A DNA stretch of 64,000 nucleotides from Bacillota bacterium (GTDB lineage: Bacteria; Bacillota; UBA4882; UBA8346): NCBI GenBank assembly GCA_023402395.1, contig JAEYGI010000071.1, positions 8,786 through 72,785 on the forward strand, read 5' to 3'. A program made the position numbers and the translations under genes. The notes under the pieces were generated by a model. The model did not search any database and had not been told where the DNA came from. It was given only the letters and a program-made list of their open reading frames with translations. This document shows, one piece after another, positions 53,909 to 61,431 of the stretch (positions are counted from its first letter, which is position 1; each line of letters begins with the position of its first letter).

Positions 53909-54086
53909 CTATATAAGTTGAATTAAATTTCTGATATACATCATGTCCTTAATGCCGGCCATGATGAAAAAATTAATGAATTTAATTCAACTTATTTCCG
54001 CTGTAATCGGATGAAATAAATTCCGATTTGATTTATGCATTCGGCGTTAAGAATGCAAAGTTAGTAAAGAAATTTACTTCATCCGA
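53909..54086 (+). repeat. Two-hairpin intergenic repeat element, copy D
   Basis: Nearly identical to copy C: TATATAAGTTGAATTAAATT at the left end, ATCATGTCCTTAATGCCGGC inside, CGCTGTAATCGGATGAAATA in the centre and AAATTTACTTCATCC at the right end. It lies between the ABC-F gene and the ArsC-like gene. Confidence 0.85.
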
Positions 54087-54144
54087 TATCGACTCTGTCC
54101 GTAATTTTACCGTATTTGGGTTCCAAAAGTCAAAGGGATTCGCG

Positions 54145-54477
54145 CTACTCCCATTCCTTCCAGACCTCCGGCCGGTAGCCGACGGTCGCTTTCGGCCCAT
54201 TGCGCACAATCGGCGTTTTCAGCAGCAGCGGATCGTTGAGCAATTCCTCTTCCACGTCGTGCACCAGGTATTTGAGGTTCCGTTTCCGATACTGTTTCCC
54301 CTCGGTATCCAGCAACCCCTCCAGGCCCACCGCCGTCTTGACGCTGGCCAGCTCGCCCTTGCTCAAGCCCTTTTCGGCCAGATTGACGAATTGAAACCTG
54401 ATCCCCCGCTCTTTAAAATAGCGTTCCGCCTTGCGGCTGTCCTGACATTTCTTGGTGCCAAAGATTTGAATGTTCAT
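54145..54477 (-). CDS. ArsC/Spx-family thioredoxin-fold protein
   Basis: A 110-residue protein of the ArsC/Spx type: IQIFGTKKCQDSRKAERYFK gives the first strand with a single Cys (CQDS, not CXXC), and TPIVRNGPKATVGYRPEVWK is the typical C-terminal part. Many small anaerobe proteins of this form are annotated as arsenate reductase family without proof. ATG 54477 follows GGAAAGGAACGG. The longer reading upstream is not supported. A long hairpin follows its upstream neighbour. Confidence 0.85.
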   Translation of the reverse strand: MNIQIFGTKKCQDSRKAERYFKERGIRFQFVNLAEKGLSKGELASVKTAVGLEGLLDTEGKQYRKRNLKYLVHDVEEELLNDPLLLKTPIVRNGPKATVGYRPEVWKEWE

Positions 54478-54580
54478 CGTCCGTTCCTTTCCCGGTAACA
54501 GGTTGCGCTTAGATATGATCTTAATATACACCAGATAGGCACCCTTGCCCATCCGGTTTTCATTTTCAAAACCGTTAACG

Positions 54581-54624
54581 CACATCAGCAAAGCCCGGGT
54601 TTGCGCCCGGGCTTTGCTGATGTG
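54581..54624. terminator. Long perfect hairpin between ArsC-like and Spy-like genes
   Basis: A 19-bp perfect stem starts CACATCAGCAAAGCCCGGG and closes over a six-base loop. The run TTTGC follows the GC-rich core on both strands. No strong T tract follows, so an attenuator or processing site is also possible. Confidence 0.5.
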
Positions 54625-54653
54625 GCATGGCGATCCACGCCAAATTTAGTCGC

Positions 54654-55145
54654 TTAAAAATTCCGGAACATTCTCATTTCCCGGCCGCAGTCGCCGCGCG
54701 GGCCTTTGCCGCGAAACTCCTTTCCGTCCCGACGCTGACGTTTCGATTTCAAGTCCTCCAGTTTTTTCAACTGTTCCGGAGTAAGAACCGACTTCATCCC
54801 TTCTTGCATCGCCCGGAGCTTGGTTACCATCTGGATCCGGAGCGCGGTCACTTCCTTGGTTTTAGCGTCGATGGCTTGCTGATTGAGGGGATTGGAGTTC
54901 CATAACTTCCGCAGTTCCTGGCGCTTCTTTTGCATGTCTTGCCGGATCGGCAGCGCAGCCCGCTCAAACTCCTGCCGGATCACGAGCAGCTTTTGTTGCT
55001 GTTCGTCGCTGAGCTTCAATTGCGCGAAAGGACCTCTGCCATCCCTTTTTCCTTCCGGTCCCGCTCCGGGTCCGAAGGCCAGCGCCGCCGAAACCGTACC
55101 CAGAATCAACGTGACTACCAATGTGACCAATAAAATTCGTTTCAT
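54654..55145 (-). CDS. Spy/CpxP-like periplasmic LTXXQ protein
   Basis: A 163-residue exported protein: signal peptide (ILLVTLVVTLILGTVSAALA), then a helical core with two LTXXQ-type motifs, LKLSDEQQQKL (about 43) and VLTPEQLKKLEDL (about 120), and a basic C-terminus. This is the CpxP/Spy/ZraP layout, which senses misfolded protein or metal in the periplasm. It is divergent from an OmpR-type two-component system 250 bp away, the same arrangement as cpxP with cpxRA in Proteobacteria. ATG follows AAAAGGAGCGG. Homology at sequence level is limited to the motif. Confidence 0.75.
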   Translation of the reverse strand: MKRILLVTLVVTLILGTVSAALAFGPGAGPEGKRDGRGPFAQLKLSDEQQQKLLVIRQEFERAALPIRQDMQKKRQELRKLWNSNPLNQQAIDAKTKEVTALRIQMVTKLRAMQEGMKSVLTPEQLKKLEDLKSKRQRRDGKEFRGKGPRGDCGREMRMFRNF

Positions 55146-55391
55146 ACCGATCCGCTCCTTTTCATAATCTATTATGGGACAAACCTTTCAAAGCGCCGCG
55201 GCTCCCATCACCTCCCGTTGCTTTGTCGTTTTTTCCTCTTGTAAAAGAATATAGTCCAAAAGTATGAACGGTTGGTGAAGGAGTTGTGGAGATCTGATGG
55301 ATTTTTGGAATCTCCCCGATCCCGAAAGGGTTTGCGGCAAGCTCACCGAATCTATCAATTAATAATCGAAATGTTCATGCCGGGGTGTGCC

Positions 55392-56105
55392 ATGGCCAAA
55401 ATCCTGGTCGTCGAAGATGAACTGAAGATTCAACAGATTGTCCGGGCCTACCTGAAAAAGGACGGGTTTGAGGTGCTGACCGCCGCCGACGGCCAGCAAG
55501 CCCTGGCTCTCTTTAAAGAAGAACGGCCCGATCTGGTGATCCTGGATCTGATGCTGCCCGGCATCCCGGGCGAGGAAGTTCTGACCCGGATCCGCCAGAC
55601 CTCCGAGGTTCCGGTGATCATCCTTTCCGCCAAAAGCTCGGAGGATGAGCGGATCTTCGGACTGAACATCGGCGCCGACGACTATCTGGTAAAACCGTTC
55701 AGTCCCCGGGAACTGGTGGCCCGGGTTCTGGCCCACCTCCGCCGTTACCGGCCGAGCCCCGCCCGTCAACTCAAAGCCCTGTCGTTCAATGAGGGCCGGC
55801 TGGTCATTGATCCCGGCCGCCACCAGATATCCCGCAACGGGCAGTTGGTCGCGCTGACTCCCACCGAATTTAAAATTCTGGCCCTGATGGCCCAGGCGCC
55901 GGGCCAGGTCTTCACCCGCGCCCAGCTGTTAAAATATGCGCAGGGGCTCTCCTTTGAGGGGTACGACCGGACCGTGGACAGCCACGTCAAAAATATCCGG
56001 CAGAAGATCGAGCCCGATCCCAACGAACCGCTCTTCATCCAGACCGTCTTCGGGGTCGGTTACAAATTTGGAGGTACCCGGGATGATTTCGCCGATTCGC
56101 CATAA
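55392..56105 (+). CDS. OmpR-family response regulator
   Basis: About 237 residues. Receiver domain: VVEDELKIQQ acidic pair, phospho-Asp in LVILDLMLPG, Thr/Ser in ILSAKSSEDER, Lys in YLVKPFSPRELVARV. The C-terminal winged helix has LTPTEFKILALMAQ and GYDRTVDSHVKNIRQKIE, specific to the OmpR/PhoB group. ATG 55392 is chosen by alignment; the open frame extends upstream from 55272. It overlaps the kinase gene by 23 bp and lies divergent to the CpxP-like gene. Confidence 0.93.
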   Translation: MAKILVVEDELKIQQIVRAYLKKDGFEVLTAADGQQALALFKEERPDLVILDLMLPGIPGEEVLTRIRQTSEVPVIILSAKSSEDERIFGLNIGADDYLVKPFSPRELVARVLAHLRRYRPSPARQLKALSFNEGRLVIDPGRHQISRNGQLVALTPTEFKILALMAQAPGQVFTRAQLLKYAQGLSFEGYDRTVDSHVKNIRQKIEPDPNEPLFIQTVFGVGYKFGGTRDDFADSP

Positions 56106-57465
56106 GATCACGCTGATCATTCTGGCCGTGGCCTTGGGCGGAATTCTCATCTCCGGCCTGCTCATCCATTATTCGCTCAACCGGAAATTCCAGGATTACC
56201 TGCTTGGCAATGAACGCATCCGGCAAGAACAAGTCGTCCGCCTCCTGTCCCAGCTGTACACCGAATACGGCGGCTGGTCCAATCTCCCCCCGCAATTCGG
56301 TTTCAGGCGCGTCAACAATCTGCGGCGGCTGCGCTTCGTCCTTGACGTTCAAGGTCAAATGGTCCTGCTGGTCCGGCGCGGAAGGATGCCGCCCCCGCCC
56401 GGGCTTCCAAATCCCAACGGGCTGACCGCGCGCCCGATCAAGGTTTACGGCAGAACCGTTGGCACCGCTTATTTCGGCAAGACCATTTTGGAAGATCTTC
56501 TTACCCAGCAGGACCGGATCTTCCGGAACACCGTCAACCATTCGATCCTGGCCGCCATGCTCCTGACCGGACTGCTGTCGGTAGTGGTCGCTTATTTCTT
56601 CGCCAAACGCTTTTCGGCGCCGATCACCGAGATGAATCAGATCGCCTCGGCCATGACCGCCGGCCGACTGAACCGCAGGATCCGGGAACTGCCCCGGGAT
56701 GAACTGGGCGAACTTGGCGCAAACCTCAACCGTCTGGCCGAACGGCTCCGGGAATCCGGCGAGCTCCGTAAAAAGCTGACCGCCGATGTGGCCCACGATC
56801 TCCGGACCCCGCTGGCCACCGTCCGCAGCCACCTCGAAGGCATGATCGACCGGGTGATCCCGGCGTCTCCGGAGAACCTGGAGTCATTGCTGGAAGAGGT
56901 CAAACGCCTGACCGGCCTGATCGAGGACCTTCAGGAGATTAACCAGGCCGATCTGGACTTGCACAATTTTAAGCCGGAACCATTGGAGCTCCGGGGCTTT
57001 CTGGAGCATCTGGTCGCCCAGCGGACTCCGCTGTTTCGTGAGAAAAACCTGAAGCTGGCGCTGGCGCCGGGACCGCCGGCCGTGATCCGCACCGACCGGG
57101 CCGCGCTGACCAAAATCCTTGACAACCTGCTTTCTAACGCTTACAAATACACCCCCTCGGGCCGGGTCGATCTGACCCTGATTGTGTTGCCCGGAGCGGT
57201 CCGGATCGACGTCAGCGACCAGGGAATCGGGATCGCGGCAGCCGATCTGCCTTACATTTTCGAGCGTTTTTACCGGACCGATCAGTCGCGGAACCGGGAA
57301 AGCGGCGGATTCGGCCTGGGGCTGACCATCGTCAAAGAGTTGGTGGAAGCCATGGCCGGGACGGTCACGGTCCGCAGCGTTCCCGGCAAGGGAAGCATCT
57401 TTACGGTAAACTTACCAAACCAATGGAGGGGCGTCCATGGAAAAACCGATCGTGAACTGCTATAA
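56083..57465 (+). CDS. Two-component sensor histidine kinase (HAMP/HisKA/HATPase)
   Basis: About 460 residues. Two membrane helices (about 9-28 and 150-172) flank a periplasmic domain of about 120 residues. A HAMP domain follows (RFSAPITEMNQIASAMTAGR). The HisKA box is TADVAHDLRTPLATVRSHLE with the acceptor His, then N box LDNLLSNAYKYTP, G1 SDQGIGI and G2 GFGLGLTIVKELV. ATG 56083 follows GGAGGT. Partner of the OmpR-type regulator overlapping it. Its signal is probably extracytoplasmic, perhaps linked to the CpxP-like protein. Confidence 0.92.
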   Translation: MISPIRHKITLIILAVALGGILISGLLIHYSLNRKFQDYLLGNERIRQEQVVRLLSQLYTEYGGWSNLPPQFGFRRVNNLRRLRFVLDVQGQMVLLVRRGRMPPPPGLPNPNGLTARPIKVYGRTVGTAYFGKTILEDLLTQQDRIFRNTVNHSILAAMLLTGLLSVVVAYFFAKRFSAPITEMNQIASAMTAGRLNRRIRELPRDELGELGANLNRLAERLRESGELRKKLTADVAHDLRTPLATVRSHLEGMIDRVIPASPENLESLLEEVKRLTGLIEDLQEINQADLDLHNFKPEPLELRGFLEHLVAQRTPLFREKNLKLALAPGPPAVIRTDRAALTKILDNLLSNAYKYTPSGRVDLTLIVLPGAVRIDVSDQGIGIAAADLPYIFERFYRTDQSRNRESGGFGLGLTIVKELVEAMAGTVTVRSVPGKGSIFTVNLPNQWRGVHGKTDRELL

Positions 57466-57634
57466 GTGCCGGCATTTCTATATCACCTGGGACAAAAACT
57501 TTCCCAACGGCTGCAAGGCCTATGGCTTCAAATCCAAAAAACTCCCCTCGCGGCTGGTTTATGAGTCCTCCCACTCCCCGTGCGGCTATTTCCAGCCCAA
57601 ATCGTTCCTCAACATCATCGGCAGGCATGAATAA
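57437..57634 (+). CDS. Small Cys-rich protein of anaerobes
   Basis: A 65-residue protein, NCYKCRHFYITWDKNFPNGC then KAYGFKSKKLPSRLVYESS and SPCGYF, with a four-Cys pattern (C-x2-C, then two further Cys) suitable for zinc or a cluster. Very similar short proteins occur widely in Firmicutes and syntrophs, sometimes mislabelled uracil-DNA glycosylase. Function unknown. ATG follows GGAGGGG inside the 3' end of the kinase gene, which it overlaps by 29 bp. Confidence 0.75.
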   Translation: MEKPIVNCYKCRHFYITWDKNFPNGCKAYGFKSKKLPSRLVYESSHSPCGYFQPKSFLNIIGRHE

Positions 57635-57635
57635 G

Positions 57636-57666
57636 ATCACCCGGAATCAGGGTGATTTCGTTTTTC
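57636..57666 (+). terminator. Terminator of the OmpR two-component operon
   Basis: ATCACCC and GGGTGAT flank a seven-base loop and are followed by TTCGTTTTT. Confidence 0.85.
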
Positions 57667-57687
57667 TGAGTGTCAAGATAGCTCCGA

Positions 57688-58178
57688 GATGCTTCTCTCC
57701 TTATTCATGAAGCGAATGAAGCATCATGCGAATAGCTCCGCAAGAATTCAGAAAGAGTCATGAAAGAAAAAATGAAAGATGTTTTGAAAGATTTGCCGGA
57801 TTGGTTGATGCGCCGTGAAAAGCGTCGGATTTCGTCGTTGCTCTGTCGCTGCGATTCTCACCGTACATCGAGTACGGTTCCGATTCTCGCTCGGTCGCGC
57901 CTAGAACTCCTCGCTTTTGACGACGCGTATGTTGAACCGTAAGCTCAACCAATCCGGCAAGGCAATCCCCGGCGCTGTTTGGGCCGAAGCGCCGGACAGT
58001 TTTCGAGTGACTAAAGATGCTTTCCCCTACAATAATGGTTTATTCTCATATGTTGTTGAGCAAACGCTCAGAATGTTTAACCCCGGAACAGGTCACAATC
58101 CCCAGAAGTCAAATTGTTATAGTGAGATAAGCAGGATTCATCATCCTTCTCCACATGAAGCGCTCTGATTACCTCTCT
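57688..58178. repeat. Repeat-rich spacer with a large inverted repeat
   Basis: TTGCCGGATTGGTTGA (57793-57808) pairs perfectly with TCAACCAATCCGGCAA (57945-57960), enclosing about 136 bp with an inner palindrome CCGTACATCGAGTACGG (57861). The left arm with its flank (GGTTGATGCGCCGTGAAA) recurs at about 58699-58727. GAGATGCTTCTCTCC (about 57687) recurs at 58679 as the leader of the SymE-like gene. Sequences of this kind are common intergenic repeats in clostridial genomes. Short open frames inside are not supported as genes. Confidence 0.65.
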
Positions 58179-58463
58179 TCACCGCACGACCTCTTCCCTG
58201 CCGGTCAGGACTTCGATCATGATCAACACGCCCAGTTTGAAGCCGTGGGCGAACGCGGCCGAGGCTTCCATGACGCTGGACTGATAGCGCAGATCTAGCA
58301 AGGCTTCGAGTTGTTGATAGTCCGCTTCCGAGAGTTTTGTTTGCCAGATTTTCATTGATGCGACGATTTTCTGGTTTAACGGGCGGTATTGGGGGTCTTG
58401 GGGGATGATTAGTTCGTCGGGGTTTATTTTGCGGGCGTGGAGTTCTTCCAGGATGGGTTTCAT
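58179..58463 (-). CDS. DUF6809-like small protein
   Basis: A 94-residue protein: MKPILEELHARKINPDELII then an amphipathic centre and the end segment EASAAFAHGFKLGVLIMIEVL. This matches DUF6809-type proteins that are common, often in multiple copies, near mobile elements in Firmicutes. Function unknown. ATG follows AGAAGGCG. It lies 18 bp downstream of the SymE-like gene on the same strand, so they form a two-gene unit. Confidence 0.65.
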   Translation of the reverse strand: MKPILEELHARKINPDELIIPQDPQYRPLNQKIVASMKIWQTKLSEADYQQLEALLDLRYQSSVMEASAAFAHGFKLGVLIMIEVLTGREEVVR

Positions 58464-58481
58464 GGGTTCGCCTTCTTTCGG

Positions 58482-58676
58482 TTAAACTTCAGTTTCCTCT
58501 TTTATCGCCTCCTCCGGAGGAGGCGCCAGGAACAGGCAGTCGGAGAGTTCATAGACGGTGAATTCACGGCCAGGGAGAAAGCCGCTCCGTTCCAGCCACT
58601 GGCCAAAAAGTCGGATCTGGGGGACTTGTTTTTGCTTGATACGGATTGAGCCGACGGTGTGGTTACGAAATTTCAT
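58482..58676 (-). CDS. SymE-like toxin-family small protein
   Basis: A 64-residue protein with the SymE-type core VPQIRLFGQWLERSGFLPGR then EFTVYELSDCLFLA, the beta-rich pattern (RLxGxWLxxxGFxxG) of SymE/AbrB-like endonuclease toxins. SymE in E. coli is repressed by an antisense RNA; no antisense RNA can be recognised here. ATG 58676 follows AAAGGAGAG. The leader sequence GAGATGCTTCTCTCC is duplicated at about 57687, suggesting a former second copy. Downstream is a DUF6809-like gene. Confidence 0.65.
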   Translation of the reverse strand: MKFRNHTVGSIRIKQKQVPQIRLFGQWLERSGFLPGREFTVYELSDCLFLAPPPEEAIKEETEV

Positions 58677-58698
58677 GAGATGCTTCTCTCCTTTAAGA

Positions 58699-59330
58699 TT
58701 ACCGGATTGGTTGATGCGCCGTGAAAGCCTGATGATGCTTGATAATGTAAGATTCAAAGTTGCCTATTTTGATTAAAAGCCTTTGGCGCCAATCTGTTAC
58801 TTTTTGACCGACCGAAAAGTAACCAAAAAGTCGCCGGAACCGCGTGGTTCCGGTCCTCCTGCGATTCATCCGGTAACGGTCGCCGCCATCCATGGCAGTA
58901 CGCAGCCGCACCAAGGATGTGCTTCGAAGCCGACCGCTGATTTCCATCCACGGAAATAAGCGGCGTGAATGACCATCCGTGGAAGGCGGGTATATTTAAA
59001 CCTTAATCGTTTTTAGCTTCTTTGTTTAGTCTCGCACCAAGCCCAAGGACGGGCGCGCGCCGCTTAGTGATATGGACACACTCAGCGGTCGCGGTCGAAG
59101 AACCAACCCTGAAGGCATCCGTCCCGGATGGACGGGGCCTATCACGAGGCTCCCATGGTCATGGATGCCATGGGATAAAGGGAGGTCCCAGGAACCGTCC
59201 GGTTCCTGGCGGCTTTTGCGTCGCTTTTGGCCGCTCAAAAGCGACAGATTGGCGCCAAAGCGCAGCGAATTCCGTTCCTTGGTTTAGACTGAATATTTAA
59301 ACCCCCTGCTCCCTTAATCCTTGAATCGCT
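58699..59330. repeat. Pair of inverted repeat elements in gene-free DNA
   Basis: TTTGGCGCCAATCTGT (58782-58797) has its exact complement ACAGATTGGCGCCAAA at 59244-59259. Next to each arm is a hairpin rich in AAAAGT or AAAAGC and then a hairpin with GGAACC / GGTTCC (58835-58855 and 59188-59208). The two halves are therefore related elements in opposite orientation. Fragments of open frame across them differ in reading and are not supported. Confidence 0.6.
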
Positions 59331-59653
59331 TTACTCCCCGGAATCCTGGTCCTGCTCCTGCTCCCGGTTCCGATTTTGGATCTGCTCCCTGACATGACGA
59401 GACAGGATCCGGATCAGTTCCGCCCCATCTTCCAGGCCCCGGCGGTAGATCAGTTCCTGAGAGCGGATTGTCATGACCGAGGCGGTTTCGTTGATGGCGT
59501 TCAGGACCGCCGGGCCGCCCGGGGCGGGGAGCATGTTTTCGAGGAGCTTCAGGAAGTTGTCCATTTCGGCGTGGTTCTTTTGGAGTTGCGGGTCGTTCGG
59601 GAGGATTTTGTAGCTGAATTCGGCGACCCGTTCCATGACCAGGTAGTAAAGGC
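59331..59653 (-). pseudogene. Small helical protein gene, probably 5'-truncated
   Basis: The readable part is about 101 residues from ATG 59636 (MERVAEFSYKILPNDPQLQK) and ends in a charged Gln/Glu tail. The segment SQELIYRRGLEDGAELIRIL resembles the last helix of the neighbouring DUF6809-like protein. In frame, sequence upstream of the ATG (GLYYLV) ends at a TAA near 59655, exactly where a MarR fragment on the other strand starts. I infer truncation, though the ATG could allow expression. Confidence 0.45.
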
Positions 59654-59935
59654 CTTATCGAAAGCTACCAGAAGCCGGATAACAAGAAAGAAATCTATTT
59701 TCGCTTGACTTCGCAAGGGGAAGCAATTAACAAAGTCCACGAGGAACTGCACAAAGAGTTTCAAGAGCGGGATAAAGCCGTATTAGAGCAGGTAACCGAG
59801 GAGCAATTTGATTTCATGCTTAGCTTCGTGGAAAAGTATAATCGGCATTTGGATGCAGAAATAAAGAAGCAAGGTGTCGATATAGCAAATCGAAATGATT
59901 GTCTCAACTACTGGGATTCAGCCGGTGATAGTTGA
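59639..59935 (+). pseudogene. C-terminal fragment of a MarR-family regulator
   Basis: From 59642 the frame reads GSKGLIESYQKPDNKKEIYF then RLTSQGEAINKVHEELHKEF, the wing and dimerisation helices of a MarR protein, ending at a normal stop. The helix-turn-helix half is missing, replaced by the opposing gene fragment, and an in-frame TGA lies at 59636. An ATG at 59705 could give a 76-residue remnant without DNA-binding ability. Confidence 0.65.
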
Positions 59936-59970
59936 GTTTGAATCATCGGGTTGTATCAAAAAGTAGCCGA

Positions 59971-60017
59971 AAAAAGCAGGGGTAAGAACATTCTGGCACC
60001 TATCCCTGCTTTTTTTA
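59971..60017 (+). terminator. Terminator after the MarR fragment
   Basis: AAAAAGCAGGG and CCCTGCTTTTTTT pair around a long loop. The region to 60255 is AT-rich with no gene. Confidence 0.7.
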
Positions 60018-60255
60018 CCTTACGATCATGGCATAAAATAATCAACGAATTTTCAATAATATAGAAGGTAATCAACAGAGAACAAAGAATATTTTTACAG
60101 TTTTTCCTCCTAAATTAAAATTGGAAGGCCCCGGTAATATTGTTTAAAAATTTAATAAAAGAACCCCTTGTAAAGCCGATGACTTTCCAAACTTTTTGAA
60201 GGCAAATCGACCTAGGATTCCCGCAAGTTGTTGGGGAAAGGATTGGAACCGGTAA

Positions 60256-61184
60256 ATGAAATATTTTGATTTCCTGTTTGGCCTGCTATCTTATACTACC
60301 GGAATCGGGGCCACCACTCTATTAATCTTACATTACCTAAGATATAACAAAACGCTGATTGTAAGAGAATTGATATTTTTTAATCTTTGCTTTACCTTAC
60401 ATTTTATATTGGAGATGCTCAGACCCCTTAACTACAGTAGTGCCTTGTATAAAAGTTTAATCCTGTCAGGGTCATTTTTCACCAACATTGGTATCGGTTA
60501 TTTCGTCGGCGCCTATTTCTACGGATTTTACATCGGGAAATTGACCAAAAATTTAAGACCATACTTTGGAGTGGGGCTGCACTTAGCGGCGGGATCTTAA
60601 TCATGCTTTACACTTTAGCACAAAAACATCTGGTGATAGAGTCGATCGCCCTTCATACCGGATATACGGTTATTAATATTTTCATGTGTTTAACGTTTGG
60701 TTATGCTATTTATTTAACCGCCAAGAGTTTAAACCAATTAGACCGGGAAAGAAAGCAGGTGGTGCCGATAATTTTAATTGCAGTCTTAACTTTATCGCCT
60801 GCTTCGGTGATCCAAGATCTTCTCTTGTACCGGGTCCAACTCCAACATCCGATAGCCTTTACCCCTTTAGCTTATATTATCATTAATTCAGCCATAATCT
60901 TTTATTACATTCGAAATTATATAAACGCTATCCCGGCTGAAATTACCAATCTTCATGCCTTTGACAAGGAAAATCTGCTGCTTTCGCATGTCACCATCAT
61001 CAAGGAACATAATATTACCGAACGGGAATTGGAGGTCCTGCAACTAATCTTAAACGGTTACAGTAACCATGAGATCAGTAAAAAACTATTTATCTCTTCC
61101 AATACGGCTCGTAACCATATTTATAGTATTTTCAAAAAGTTGGATGTTAAAAACCGCTTAGAATTAAGTAGAATTTTTTATTAA
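60256..61184 (+). pseudogene. Membrane-bound LuxR-type regulator, split by a frameshift
   Basis: Residues 1-100 (from 60256) encode three or more membrane helices. The frame is lost near 60573-60576, a GGGG run, and stops at 60600. Shifting one base there gives GAALSGGILIMLYTLAQK, which continues smoothly into the second frame: more helices and then a LuxR helix-turn-helix (ITERELEVLQLILNGYSNHE, ISKKLFISSNTARNHIYSIF). The intact product would be about 309 residues, a regulator with a sensory membrane domain. One missing G explains the break. It may be a true mutation, a sequencing error or phase variation. Confidence 0.75.
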
Positions 61185-61221
61185 CCAAGCAGAATAATGC
61201 ATGAGAATTGGATCTCCATTG

Positions 61222-61254
61222 CGGAGTAGTAAAATGTTACTACTCCGTTTTTTT
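61222..61254 (+). terminator. Terminator after the LuxR-type gene
   Basis: CGGAGTAGTAA and TTACTACTCCG flank a four-base loop, followed by TTTTTTT. Confidence 0.92.
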
Positions 61255-61373
61255 ACTGTTTTCTAAAAATAGTAGGGGATTACTATTGCTAAAATGGCGA
61301 CATAATGTCATCATTTGGGTTAAGTGTAAGTATATATTCAAACAAATGGAAGTTAGGATTATTCTTGGTATTT

Positions 61374-61391
61374 TACCGGCTTTAACCGGTA
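61374..61391. promoter_or_regulatory. Palindrome upstream of the GT39 gene
   Basis: TACCGG and CCGGTA flank a six-base AT-rich centre, about 40 bp before the start codon. A possible operator; no promoter consensus is clear. Confidence 0.3.
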
Positions 61392-61431
61392 GGAAGTCAT
61401 AAAAGAGGTAAATTATTGGAGGGTACTTTTC

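Noticed and set aside
61208..61402. 64-residue open frame between the LuxR-type gene and the GT39 gene
   Set aside because: It overlaps a strong terminator and has no ribosome site or recognisable family.
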